Source: an uncultured Pirellula sp. (GTDB taxonomy: Bacteria; Planctomycetota; Planctomycetia; Pirellulales; Pirellulaceae). Taken from it: 64,000 nucleotides of DNA. Positions 33,851 through 43,015 of this stretch are shown piece by piece. The notes under the pieces are model-generated. The model made no database searches. It was not told the origin of the DNA and worked only from the letters and a program-made list of their open reading frames with translations. Position 1 is the first letter of the stretch. The number at the start of each line of letters is the position of its first letter. Both the position numbers and the translations under genes were made by a program. The stretch spans positions 1 through 64,000 of the forward strand of contig CAIOHR010000305.1 in assembly GCA_903858115.1 (NCBI GenBank), in the 5' to 3' direction.

Positions 33851-36800
33851 ATGAAAATCTATCGAAGCCTTCGCAGTACTTTTTTGGCGACATTGCTAGC
33901 AACTACCTCGATCGGTAGTGCATTGGCGGAGGGGAATCCCGATTTCGTGGGAATTCTGGCAACCATTACCGATCCAGCCAACGCGGCGGACCTCGGGTTG
34001 AGTCAGAATCAAGTCGAAAGATTAGTTTCTCTGATCAAGCAGCACGAAAGTAAGGCACTCGATTTTGCAAGCCAGTTGCGAAATCTGCCGTCTGCGGAGC
34101 GACGAAAGAAAGAGCGGGAAAGTGTTCGAGAGATCGAGACCAAGGGGTATGAATTGCTGAGCGAACAGCAGCGAGCAACTGCCGAAAAGTGGCGATTGCA
34201 AAAGTTGGGGCCGATGGCGTTGCTGGATAGTGAAACAGCGACGCAGTTAGGTGTATCGCCAGAGCAGGTTTCCAAGTTTGACAATATTTTGGAGGGGCGA
34301 TCGGCTCTCGCACGTTCGATGGGCAGCCGAGAAAAGGCGGCCGAAGAGATTCAAAAGCGGCTTGTCGAGGTATTGACGGATGAACAGAAGAACAAATGGG
34401 TAGCATTGGTTGGGGCGCCGATTGCCAAGGAACAATCGAGTGACAATGTTGCGGCGAGCCCTTCTGATGCCAAAGGAGTGGTTTCGGGCTCAGAAGCTAC
34501 GGGTGCTGCTGTTCCGTCCGTTGCTGAGTTGCGTATGCGTGCTCGGACGCAGCCTTCGGGTACCCAAGATAGGGCTTCGGGTTCCCAAGATGGTTTGCTA
34601 TTGAATTTCAATGCGGCACCGTGGCCGGAAGTTTTGAAGTGGTTAGCTCGTGAAGCTGACTTGAGTCTGCAGATGGATTACTTGCCAACGGGCACGTTTA
34701 CCTATTCCGATTCGAAGAGGTATTCGGTTGCAGAAGCCATGGACATCATGAATGGCATTTTATTGACCAAGGGATACACCTTGATCAAGAAGCAACGCAT
34801 CCTCACAACGCTAGATTTGGAGAGTGGTGAATCGCCGGAAGTCATGCGGCGACGAATCGCTGACATGGCTGAGCTTGTTTCGTTTAGCGAATTAGACCGT
34901 CGTGGTGAGTATGAATTGGTGAAGTGCTTGTTCGCGTTAGAGCGAACCAGCATCGAAGAGATGGAGAAAGAGGTAAAGCTTTTGCTCGGACCGCAGGGTT
35001 CGGTGATTCCCATGACGAGTGCACAGCAACTGTTGGTCACAGAGACAGGTGGCAAGCTGCGAATCATTCGCGATACTATTGAACGCTCCGAGAATCCTCA
35101 AGGGAGTCGTTCAGCGAAGATCGTTCGGTTGTCGCTGCAATATGTCAGCGCGGAAGAAGTGATGGGAGTCGCGAGGAATCTGCTCAAGATCAAAGAGAAT
35201 GAGTTTGTCGCGGATGATATCAGCATTTCGACTGACACGTTTGGATCGACGTTATTTGCAACGGGTACGGTCGACAAATTGCAAAAGCTGCAAGACATTG
35301 TGGTCGAGTTAGATAAGAAGCCAGGCGAATCCGGTACCAAGGCGAGTACGGAGCAGCCGTTCATCAAGAGTCATTCGATCTTGGGCTCTGACCCGACGAC
35401 AACAGAAGCCGTTTTGCAATCTGCGTTCGCTGGTCAGCCGAACATCAATATGGCGGTGGATCCCAAGACGAACAACATTATCTTCCGCGGAACAAAAGCG
35501 GATCATGATTTGTTGGACAAGATCATTTCTGAACTGGCTGGCCAAGCGAGTGACGTCGAGTTCATTCCCTTAGGGAATTCCGATCCGCAGTTGGTATTGC
35601 AAACGCTGGAGAGACTTTACGGAAAAATTGCAAAGGACAAAGATCCTGCGACGATCAAGGGACCAATCTACTCGTTGGATCCTACCTCCAATCGGATGAT
35701 GGTTAAAGGCACGACGCAAGAAGTCGAGCAGATCAAGATCCTGATTGGCAAGCTAGAAGAATCCAGTCCAATTGCAGACAGCTTTGGTGACGGAATGCGG
35801 ATGCTTCCGATGAAGGGCAAGGCTGCAGAGCGAATGCTTGAGCAAGTGCAGATGATGATTGAAGCGAGAAAGTCGCGAATCAAAGTTGTCATGCCCAAGA
35901 AAGCGGACGAGCCAGCTTCCAAAGATGCGGGAAGCAAAGAAGAAAGCAAATCAACAACATCGCCTAAAGTACCTGTCAAAGAGAACAATCCGATCAGCGC
36001 GGTATCAAGACCGTCGGAAGTCCTGACTGCAGCGTATTTTCAAGAGTCCCAGAGGGAATCGGCTGGTGGAGAGGTACGGATTTTCCAGGGACCAACGGGA
36101 CTTGTGATTGCTAGTGATGATCCAGAAGCGATGCGCGAGTTCGATATGATGCTTCGCGAAGCTCAAAAGCAAATGGCGCAGGCTCCTTCGGAACCAACCA
36201 TCCGATATCTTGAACACATTTCAGCCGCCGCGGCAAAAGAGTTAGTCGAGAAAGTGATTGCTGGTGAGCAAGCAACAGGTGGAGCGGGTGGCGGTTTGTT
36301 GGGTGATGTTGCATCCAGCGTTCTAGGCGGAGGCGGAATGTTCGGTAGTTTGTTCGGAGGTGGTGGAGGATCGAGCGGCGGTGCAAGTGCCGGAGTCTCT
36401 GGTGCTTCGACTGTCGGTACTGTTGTTCTGACAGCTGATGCTCGTTTGAACGCGGTCTGGGTTCAAGCGAACCCGATCGATGCTATGTTCGTTGAAGATC
36501 TTTTGGCGGCGGTCGATATTCCAGAGAGTCCTTCCGAGATTCGTACTCGAGGTGGTACCAATTTGATCTTCGTTGAAAACAATCCAGTCGCTGATATTGA
36601 AACAGTCGTCAAAGCAACGTTTGCTGCCTACATAGGCGGAGGCGGAGCAGGGGGAGCCGGAGGTGCTCCTGGGGCGCAGCGTCAACCTTCGCCGGAAGAA
36701 TTCATCAATGCCATGCGAGGAGCGATTGGTGGTGGTCGACGTGGCGGTGGTGGTGGCGGTGGAGCTCAATCCGAATTGAAAGAGCAAACGATGACGATTA

Positions 36801-37327
36801 GCTCTGACAAGAAAAACAATGTTCTAATCGTGGTTGGTCCCGAGCGACTTTACAATGACGTAAAGGACCTTGTAGAAAAACTCGACAAGGCAGCCGCGCA
36901 AGACGAGCAAACAATTTCGACGATTCAACTCGACGGAAGTGTCAATCCAACCTTGATCCAAAACACGATTGCGAACGTTTTCGGCCCAAGCGTAAAGACC
37001 AGTTCTGCATCCAGCCCGCAAACGAACACGAGTCAAACGAATCGAACAACCAACACCAATTCCCCGTTTGATCCGAATGCGTTCCGCAATCGAACCGGTG
37101 GTGCGAATCCGTTCGGTGGATTCGGCGGCGGAGCGAATCCGTTTGGCGGCGGTGGATTTAATCCATTCGGTGGAGGTGGTGGCAATTTCGGTCGTCAAGG
37201 CGGTATGGGCACGGGTGGTGCGAACCCATTCGGTGGCGGAAACACCGGCCGAGGCCAAGGGGGTGGCACCCGAGGGACGGGCGGCACAGGTGGCACTGGC
37301 ACTAGAGGTACAAGAGGAAACCGATAG
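33851..37327 (+). CDS. Secretin-like T2SS protein D lacking a visible pore domain
   Basis: The 1,158-residue exported protein (signal peptide about 1-27) begins with a helical LTxxQ-like region (about 45-190). An N0-like domain follows (about 248-320, LLLNFNAAPWPEVLKW), and then at least five N-type ring repeats, each with 'DPKTNNIIFRGTKADHDLLD', 'DPTSNRMMVKGTTQEVEQIK' or 'DARLNAVWVQANP'-type cores. A Gly insert lies near 815-845 and a Gly/Asn/Pro-rich tail at 1065-1158. The C-terminal secretin pore domain is not seen: no VPxLGxIPxLGxLF-type motif occurs. It may sit in the secretin vestibule while another protein forms the pore, or it may be a divergent secretin. It heads the T2SS operon. Confidence 0.85.
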   Translation: MKIYRSLRSTFLATLLATTSIGSALAEGNPDFVGILATITDPANAADLGLSQNQVERLVSLIKQHESKALDFASQLRNLPSAERRKKERESVREIETKGYELLSEQQRATAEKWRLQKLGPMALLDSETATQLGVSPEQVSKFDNILEGRSALARSMGSREKAAEEIQKRLVEVLTDEQKNKWVALVGAPIAKEQSSDNVAASPSDAKGVVSGSEATGAAVPSVAELRMRARTQPSGTQDRASGSQDGLLLNFNAAPWPEVLKWLAREADLSLQMDYLPTGTFTYSDSKRYSVAEAMDIMNGILLTKGYTLIKKQRILTTLDLESGESPEVMRRRIADMAELVSFSELDRRGEYELVKCLFALERTSIEEMEKEVKLLLGPQGSVIPMTSAQQLLVTETGGKLRIIRDTIERSENPQGSRSAKIVRLSLQYVSAEEVMGVARNLLKIKENEFVADDISISTDTFGSTLFATGTVDKLQKLQDIVVELDKKPGESGTKASTEQPFIKSHSILGSDPTTTEAVLQSAFAGQPNINMAVDPKTNNIIFRGTKADHDLLDKIISELAGQASDVEFIPLGNSDPQLVLQTLERLYGKIAKDKDPATIKGPIYSLDPTSNRMMVKGTTQEVEQIKILIGKLEESSPIADSFGDGMRMLPMKGKAAERMLEQVQMMIEARKSRIKVVMPKKADEPASKDAGSKEESKSTTSPKVPVKENNPISAVSRPSEVLTAAYFQESQRESAGGEVRIFQGPTGLVIASDDPEAMREFDMMLREAQKQMAQAPSEPTIRYLEHISAAAAKELVEKVIAGEQATGGAGGGLLGDVASSVLGGGGMFGSLFGGGGGSSGGASAGVSGASTVGTVVLTADARLNAVWVQANPIDAMFVEDLLAAVDIPESPSEIRTRGGTNLIFVENNPVADIETVVKATFAAYIGGGGAGGAGGAPGAQRQPSPEEFINAMRGAIGGGRRGGGGGGGAQSELKEQTMTISSDKKNNVLIVVGPERLYNDVKDLVEKLDKAAAQDEQTISTIQLDGSVNPTLIQNTIANVFGPSVKTSSASSPQTNTSQTNRTTNTNSPFDPNAFRNRTGGANPFGGFGGGANPFGGGGFNPFGGGGGNFGRQGGMGTGGANPFGGGNTGRGQGGGTRGTGGTGGTGTRGTRGNR

Positions 37328-37329
37328 TC

Positions 37330-39030
37330 ATGATTACTGAAGCTGGTGAATTGCTTCTTCGCCGTGGTCTCATCACTGCAGAACAGCTAGTGCAGTCCAG
37401 GGCGAATCTGAACGGCAATGGAATCCTCGAAAGCATCATCGAATCGGGGTTTGCACGTGAAGAAGATGCGCTCAAAGCGATCGCCGAAGAATTCGGGCTC
37501 GACTACATCGACCTGCGCGAAACGAATGTTGATCTTTCGTTGCTTGCGACCTTTCCGCAAAAGTTGATCTATCGACATAGTCTCTTCCCGATCAAGAAGG
37601 AAGGGGGACAGTTGTTCGTTGCAACCAACAACCCACTGGACCTCTATCCGATCGATGAAGCAGCCGCAGCAACGGGGATGCAGATCGTTCCGTTGGTTGC
37701 CGAAAAGGTAGAAATTGCCAAACTCGTCAAAAAGCACCTGGGCGTTGGTAGCGAGACCATCGAAGGTTTGCTCGCCAACAAGTCCGACGATGACGAGATC
37801 GAGTTACTTGAGAAGATCGAAGCGGACGGTAGTGAACTGAGTGAACAGGCTCAGGAAGCATCTGTTGTTCGATTGGTCAATGAAGTATTGGTGGAAGCGA
37901 TCGACTCCAGGGCGAGCGACGTTCACATCGAATCACAAGGTAGCGGTCTCGTCATTCGTTATCGAATCGACGGTATCCTTCACAATCAGCCAGCTCCACC
38001 GGAAATCAATCGATTTCAAGCAGCGATCATCTCCCGACTCAAGATTATGGCTCGGCTGAATATAGCGGAGAAGCGATTACCACAGGACGGCCGGATCAAA
38101 CTTCGCGTGCATGGTCGCGAAATCGATATTCGGTTGTCAGTCATTCCGATGATTCACGGCGAAAGCTTGGTCATGCGGATCCTTGACAAGGGATCGATGA
38201 AGTTCGACTTGCGCAACCTTGGGATGGGTGAGGCAACGTATAAACTCTTCAGCGAGTTGATTCGATTACCACACGGAATCATTTTGGTGACAGGACCAAC
38301 AGGTTCTGGAAAAACAACAACGCTGTATAGTTCCCTTTTGGAGATTCAATCGCCGGAAGTAAAGATCATCACGACCGAGGATCCAGTTGAGTATCAGCTC
38401 GAAGGGATAAATCAGATTCAGGTCCATCCAAAGATTGGTTTGACGTTCGCTGCTTCTTTGAGAAGTATTTTGCGACACGACCCTGACGTTGTGCTCGTCG
38501 GTGAAATTCGGGATGCGGAGACGGCGGAGAACGCCATCCAAGCTTCCTTGACAGGTCACACCGTTTTCAGCACGCTTCACACGAATGATGCGGCGGGTGC
38601 ATTCACTCGAATTGTCGACATGGGGATTGAACCGTTCCTCGTGGCGAGCACGGTGGAAGGGATCATGGCGCAGCGACTTGTTCGGCGGCTATGTCTGGAT
38701 TGCAAAGAAGCGTATACTCCCAAGCCTGACGATATGCCAAAAGATTTCCCATGGGAAAAGCTGGAAGGCAGACCGTTGTATCGCGCCAAAGGCTGCCGTT
38801 CGTGTCGCGGATTGGGATATTCGGGACGATTTGGTATTTATGAGTTGTTAGCGACGACGGAAAACGTACGTCAGTTAGCACATGACAGACGAAGTTCCTT
38901 TGAAATCAAGCATGCGGCCTTGAAAGCGGGTATGTTGACTCTACGCGACGATGCATTCCGCAAGGCGATGGAAGGAACGACGAGTTTGGATGAAGTGTTG
39001 CGAGCGACCAAAGGCGACCACCTCGGATAA
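37330..39030 (+). CDS. gspE: T2SS ATPase GspE
   Basis: The 566-residue cytoplasmic ATPase powers pseudopilus assembly. An N-terminal MshEN-like domain (about 1-140) is followed by the motor: 'SRASDVHIESQGSGLVIRYR', Walker A GPTGSGKTTTLYS, the Asp box ITTEDPVEYQLEGINQIQV, and a Walker B/His box in 'LVGEIRDAETAENAIQASLT' with GHTVFSTLHTNDA. A tetracysteine zinc motif is present (LCLDCKEAY and GCRSCRGLGY). The family name could also be PilB; the operon context favours GspE. It starts 2 bases after the secretin-like gene's stop and runs into gspF after 6 bases. Confidence 0.93.
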   Translation: MITEAGELLLRRGLITAEQLVQSRANLNGNGILESIIESGFAREEDALKAIAEEFGLDYIDLRETNVDLSLLATFPQKLIYRHSLFPIKKEGGQLFVATNNPLDLYPIDEAAAATGMQIVPLVAEKVEIAKLVKKHLGVGSETIEGLLANKSDDDEIELLEKIEADGSELSEQAQEASVVRLVNEVLVEAIDSRASDVHIESQGSGLVIRYRIDGILHNQPAPPEINRFQAAIISRLKIMARLNIAEKRLPQDGRIKLRVHGREIDIRLSVIPMIHGESLVMRILDKGSMKFDLRNLGMGEATYKLFSELIRLPHGIILVTGPTGSGKTTTLYSSLLEIQSPEVKIITTEDPVEYQLEGINQIQVHPKIGLTFAASLRSILRHDPDVVLVGEIRDAETAENAIQASLTGHTVFSTLHTNDAAGAFTRIVDMGIEPFLVASTVEGIMAQRLVRRLCLDCKEAYTPKPDDMPKDFPWEKLEGRPLYRAKGCRSCRGLGYSGRFGIYELLATTENVRQLAHDRRSSFEIKHAALKAGMLTLRDDAFRKAMEGTTSLDEVLRATKGDHLG

Positions 39031-39036
39031 TCGAAA

Positions 39037-40239
39037 ATGCCTGACTTTGCATACGTAGCCCGTGACATGAGGGGCAAGTCCATCGCAGGGACCATATCTG
39101 CGACTAATCAACGAGACGCTGCTGCACAGCTAGGATCGAAATCCCTTTTTCCGATTTCGATCACGATCAACAAAGGGTCTCAGGTCAAGAAGACACGCGG
39201 TGTTGGTGGTGCACAGATGGCGAGCTTTTACGAGCAGCTATCATCGCTTCTTCGCAGCGGTGTACCGATGATGAGAGCATTGACAGTGCTTTCCACGCAG
39301 AGTGGTTCGAGCCGTACGCTTCGCAATGCGATCTCTGAGATCAAAGCGAAGGTTGAAGAAGGGGAATCTCTAGGGGATGCGATGTCTCGCTATCCGCGGA
39401 TCTTCAATTCCATGGGCGTCAACATGGTAAAGGCGGGGAGCGAAGGTGGCTTCCTCGAAGACGCACTTGAGCGGGTTGGTGCCTTTATTGAACAGCAGGA
39501 AGAGATGAAGGGAAAGACGCTCGGAGCGTTGGCTTACCCTGTGTTTATTCTCTTCGTCGGCGTGACTGTCGTTACGATTTTGCTAGTCAAGTTCGTTCCG
39601 CAGTTCGATGTCATGTTTGCCCAGTTGCGAACGAAGGGCGGATTACCGCAATCGACAGAGTTGTTGTTAGCCATCAGTCGTTTTGTTCAAGGCTATTGGT
39701 GGTTCGCGTTGGGGGTTGTGGCGGTTGTAGGATTTGCACTCAGTCAGTATGTGAAGACAGAAAAAGGAAAAAGAACGGCAGATCTGGTCAAAATCAAGAC
39801 ACCTTTGTTGGGATCCGTGTTCTTAAACTTAGCGGTTTCAAGGTTCTGCCGAGTTCTTGGGACACTGCTAAAGAACGGTGTTCCTTTGTTGAAATCATTG
39901 GAAATTAGTCGCCAAGCGGCTGGCAATTTGATCCTTGCCGAAGCGGTAGAACAGGCTAGCGAGCAGATTTCAGCAGGGGAGCGGTTGGCAAAGCAGCTTG
40001 AGAAATCAGGCCACTTTCCTCAAACGGTCGTCGAGATGATGTCCATTGCGGAAGAATCCAATACACTTGATAATGTCTTGGTTAGCATTTCAGACAACTT
40101 GGAGAAAACGACTTTTCGCCGATTAGAAATCGTGGTTCGATTACTTGAGCCATTTATGTTGTTACTGCTTGCGGGCATGGTGATGTTCGTCGTATTGGCC
40201 TTGATGTTGCCAATCTTTAACATGTCGAATTCACTTTAA
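39037..40239 (+). CDS. gspF: T2SS inner-membrane platform protein GspF
   Basis: The 400-residue platform protein has two similar cytoplasmic helical domains and three membrane segments, as usual for GspF/PilC. FYEQLSSLLRSGVPMMRAL and FCRVLGTLLKNGVPLLKSLE are the paired domain signatures. YPVFILFVGVTVVTILLVK and 'LEPFMLLLLAGMVMFVVLAL' are membrane spans. It transmits motion from GspE to the pseudopilus. Length is standard. The next gene, the major pseudopilin, starts 37 bases later with an AAGGAAAC site. Confidence 0.93.
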   Translation: MPDFAYVARDMRGKSIAGTISATNQRDAAAQLGSKSLFPISITINKGSQVKKTRGVGGAQMASFYEQLSSLLRSGVPMMRALTVLSTQSGSSRTLRNAISEIKAKVEEGESLGDAMSRYPRIFNSMGVNMVKAGSEGGFLEDALERVGAFIEQQEEMKGKTLGALAYPVFILFVGVTVVTILLVKFVPQFDVMFAQLRTKGGLPQSTELLLAISRFVQGYWWFALGVVAVVGFALSQYVKTEKGKRTADLVKIKTPLLGSVFLNLAVSRFCRVLGTLLKNGVPLLKSLEISRQAAGNLILAEAVEQASEQISAGERLAKQLEKSGHFPQTVVEMMSIAEESNTLDNVLVSISDNLEKTTFRRLEIVVRLLEPFMLLLLAGMVMFVVLALMLPIFNMSNSL

Positions 40240-40276
40240 ATTTCAAAACTCCAGATCACTAGAAGGAAACGCGATA

Positions 40277-40690
40277 ATGAAAAAAATGAAGAATAGAAGA
40301 CAACGAGCGAACCGAGCAGCCTTTACATTGATGGAAGTCATGCTGGTGCTTGTGATTATCGTTGTGATCGCTGGTTTGGGGATCCGAACACTCGGTGGTA
40401 CATTTGAGAGGGCAAAGATAAATACTGCCAAGGCATCTATTTCGACGCTATCGAATTCCGTAAAAGAATATCAGATTGAGATCGGCAATGGCAATCTTCC
40501 GCAATCTCTGGAGGCACTGGTTTCACAGCCTAGTGACGTCGAGGCGGGGGCTTGGTTTGCCAAGCTGGAAAAGCTACCAATGGATCCTTGGCTTAAGCCA
40601 TTTGAGTACAAGGTCAACGGCAGCACTTTTGAGATCAAGAGCAATGGACCGGATGGCGTGGCTGGTACAGCGGACGACATCACGAATTAG
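40277..40690 (+). CDS. gspG: Major pseudopilin GspG
   Basis: The 137-residue pseudopilin has a basic leader and then AFTLMEVMLVLVIIVVIAG, with Glu5 of the mature helix. The residue before the cut is Ala instead of the usual Gly, an uncommon but known variant. The C-terminus 'SNGPDGVAGTADDITN' matches the calcium-binding loop of GspG. 'PMDPWLKPFEYKV' is also typical of the major subunit. It builds the piston-like pseudopilus after processing by a prepilin peptidase, which is not encoded in this cluster. A good AAGGAAACGCGATA site precedes the ATG. Confidence 0.93.
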   Translation: MKKMKNRRQRANRAAFTLMEVMLVLVIIVVIAGLGIRTLGGTFERAKINTAKASISTLSNSVKEYQIEIGNGNLPQSLEALVSQPSDVEAGAWFAKLEKLPMDPWLKPFEYKVNGSTFEIKSNGPDGVAGTADDITN

Positions 40691-40737
40691 TGGCTAGAGG
40701 AGCCTTCCGTTTCGAACGAAAGTAGTGAACCAGACAG

Positions 40738-41448
40738 ATGGGAACTAAAAGTCTATTTTGGGAGCCATCGAGCCGCTTTCGTTTTTCTGCCTTTAGGTCC
40801 GGTGTAACGCTCATCGAGATCATGTTGGTTTTGGCTATCCTGGTAGCCATTGCCGGAATTGTCGTTCCGACCTTCGATGGAATGATTGGAAGTCGACGCA
40901 TCGTCAATTCATCCGAAAACTTAGCCAACGAGCTTGCGGAAGCACGCGTCACGGCGATGCGTACTGGGCAGGCGCAAGTGTTTAAAGCAACAATTCATTC
41001 TCGCCAGTACTCGATTACTCCTTGGTTGGATGGAGGCGAGTCTATCAATGCGGGTGCAGGGGCGACAGTATCGACAGGAGCGGCGATTGTAGAGACGGAC
41101 GCCACCAACGGTGGAATGGTCGCTTCGGTGGCCGATGGTTCTGACAGTGTCAAGCAGCTATCAGAGAATGTGCAGTTTTCTGCAGTGGAAACCTTGGTGG
41201 ATACTCGCAATGCGGCAGCGATCGAAACTGAGGGGGGCGTTGTACCAACGGCAGGTTCGGCGGGTGGAAGTGCGGATGGCCTTTCGTCACCGATCCTGAT
41301 TTATCCAGATGGCTCATCGACTACAGCCCAGATCGTGATCGTTGATGATCGCGGGCGACGCATGGTGATTCAATTGCGCGGGGTCGCGGGCCAAGTGTCC
41401 ACGTTTAGAACAACACCGGATACGAGCGCGTATGTTCCAGGTTCTTAG
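40738..41448 (+). CDS. Minor pseudopilin, GspH-like
   Basis: The 236-residue protein has a 21-residue leader ending in Gly, then VTLIEIMLVLAILVAIAG with Glu5 of the mature helix, so a prepilin peptidase can process it. Its position after gspG and the 'ENLANELAEARVTAMRTGQ' helix fit GspH, part of the pseudopilus tip. The globular domain is larger than in proteobacterial GspH. A stretch rich in Ala/Gly/Thr (about 95-125) is low in complexity. The 3' end overlaps the alternative start of the GspI-like gene; the more likely GspI start lies 7 bases after this stop. Confidence 0.82.
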   Translation: MGTKSLFWEPSSRFRFSAFRSGVTLIEIMLVLAILVAIAGIVVPTFDGMIGSRRIVNSSENLANELAEARVTAMRTGQAQVFKATIHSRQYSITPWLDGGESINAGAGATVSTGAAIVETDATNGGMVASVADGSDSVKQLSENVQFSAVETLVDTRNAAAIETEGGVVPTAGSAGGSADGLSSPILIYPDGSSTTAQIVIVDDRGRRMVIQLRGVAGQVSTFRTTPDTSAYVPGS

Positions 41449-41455
41449 GAGACGA

Positions 41456-41962
41456 ATGGTGAATCGCATCTATCGAGAGCGTTTTCGCACATGCAAGCGA
41501 CAGGGACTTTCGTTGCTTGAAGTCGTTCTCGCCTTGGCGATTCTGGCCATGACGGCAGCTCTGCTTTCTCAACTTACGCGCCAAGCGACCGACAATGCAT
41601 TGGCATCGCAACGACAAGCGGATGCGCAGATATTGTGCGAGTCCACCATGGCGGAGATTTTGGCTGGCGCCATTCCGATGCAAAGTACCGATTGGACGCC
41701 GGTTCAGTTCTCGACTCGACCAGGAAACTGGCATTATCGACTGGAATCATCTGCGACTGAGCGTCAGGACATGCTCGGGTTGCGGCTAGGCATATCCGAT
41801 GATCCGCAAAAGACGACGGGACAAGTCGAGCTCTTTTACATTGTCCGATGGGTAATTGACCCGAACCTCGGGCTTGATGTACTGCCAGAGCAGACAGATG
41901 CGACCGGTACGACAGGAAGCACGACCAGCGGCGGAGCCTCTACGGCAGGAGGATTGCAATGA
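41456..41962 (+). CDS. Minor pseudopilin, GspI-like
   Basis: The 168-residue protein has a basic leader (MVNRIYRERFRTCKRQG) and then LSLLEVVLALAILAMTAALL, the GspI-type helix with Glu5. Mature GspI joins J and K in the tip complex. ATG 41456 has a TAGGAGACGA site and is preferred over ATG 41432, which has none. The C-terminus is rich in Thr/Gly/Ser. Its stop overlaps the start of the GspJ-like gene by 4 bases (ATGA), indicating translational coupling. Confidence 0.85.
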   Translation: MVNRIYRERFRTCKRQGLSLLEVVLALAILAMTAALLSQLTRQATDNALASQRQADAQILCESTMAEILAGAIPMQSTDWTPVQFSTRPGNWHYRLESSATERQDMLGLRLGISDDPQKTTGQVELFYIVRWVIDPNLGLDVLPEQTDATGTTGSTTSGGASTAGGLQ

Positions 41963-43008
41963 TGTGCACAATCCACCATTCCGGATCGAAGAGCGACACA
42001 GTTAAGCGAAGAAAGTCTGGATTTACGTTGTTGGAGTTGATGTTGTCGTTGGCTTTGACAGCCGTGGTCACCGTCTTGATAGGTAGTTTGGTTCAAAACT
42101 ATCTTATCAATCAAGCGGTGGGGAGAGAGCGGGTTCGGCAAGCCCAGTTGTCCCGTTCGATTTTGAACATGATTGCTGAAGACATTCGTACGACAGTACG
42201 TTATCAGCCATTCGATACGAAAGGACTGACGGAGTTGCTTTCTGGTGGTGGCGGAGGAGGCGCTGGTGCTGGCGGTGCGCAACCTGGTGGAGCAGGTGGA
42301 GGGGCAGCCGCTGCGGGTAGTGCTCCAGCTAGCGGTGGAGCCGGTGGCGCGACGGACATGGATTCAGGAGTAGCCGCGTTACCACCTGGATTATATGGGA
42401 CGAGCACTTCGATTGAGATTGATATCAGTCGCTTGCCTCGACCAGATGAATATTATGGCCAAGCGAGTGATCCTGTGACTGGCTCGCTCGGCGATTTGGC
42501 AACAGATATCAAGACTGTTGGCTATTATGTGCAGGCTTTGCGGACGGATGGAATTCAAGATCCTTTGGGGAGTCTTAAACCGATCGATGGCACCAACTCA
42601 ACGTCCCAAGGTGCCGGTGGATTAGTCCGTCGATCTGTAGATAGAGCGATCACACAGTATGCGTATCAGCAGTCGCAATCTGATGCGTTGATGAGGACGG
42701 GGCAATTGCTGGCTCCCGAAGTGATCGCGATTGAGTTTCAGTACTTTGATGGTGCGATGTGGCAAACGGAATGGGATAGCAGCACGCAGGGGCTACCTCG
42801 CGTAGTGAAAATTACGATCGCAGTGCAACGAGAATCGAATGCGAAGAAGTCGCCAATGGAGCCGGGAGTGATGATCTCGTCGATCACTAGTTCTATGCAA
42901 GCGGAATATGGAATCGACATCTACTCAACCAATACAATCATTCCCGGCTCTCAACTTTTGATGGGGCCGCAATCCACGGATTCGGGGATGAGCTCGATGG
43001 GGCTCTAG
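41959..43008 (+). CDS. Minor pseudopilin, GspJ-like, with Gly-rich insert
   Basis: The 349-residue protein has a leader ending SGFTLLELMLSLALTAVVTV, with the pseudopilin Glu5, and a C-terminal beta domain ('VIAIEFQYFDGAMWQTEWDS' and 'LPRVVKITIAVQRESN') typical of GspJ. Between them (about residues 94-133) lies a Gly/Ala-rich stretch not found in standard GspJ. GspJ links I and K at the pseudopilus tip. Its start overlaps the gspI-like stop by 4 bases, and the GspK-like gene begins 7 bases after its stop. Confidence 0.88.
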   Translation: MMCTIHHSGSKSDTVKRRKSGFTLLELMLSLALTAVVTVLIGSLVQNYLINQAVGRERVRQAQLSRSILNMIAEDIRTTVRYQPFDTKGLTELLSGGGGGGAGAGGAQPGGAGGGAAAAGSAPASGGAGGATDMDSGVAALPPGLYGTSTSIEIDISRLPRPDEYYGQASDPVTGSLGDLATDIKTVGYYVQALRTDGIQDPLGSLKPIDGTNSTSQGAGGLVRRSVDRAITQYAYQQSQSDALMRTGQLLAPEVIAIEFQYFDGAMWQTEWDSSTQGLPRVVKITIAVQRESNAKKSPMEPGVMISSITSSMQAEYGIDIYSTNTIIPGSQLLMGPQSTDSGMSSMGL

Positions 43009-43015
43009 GAGAATT

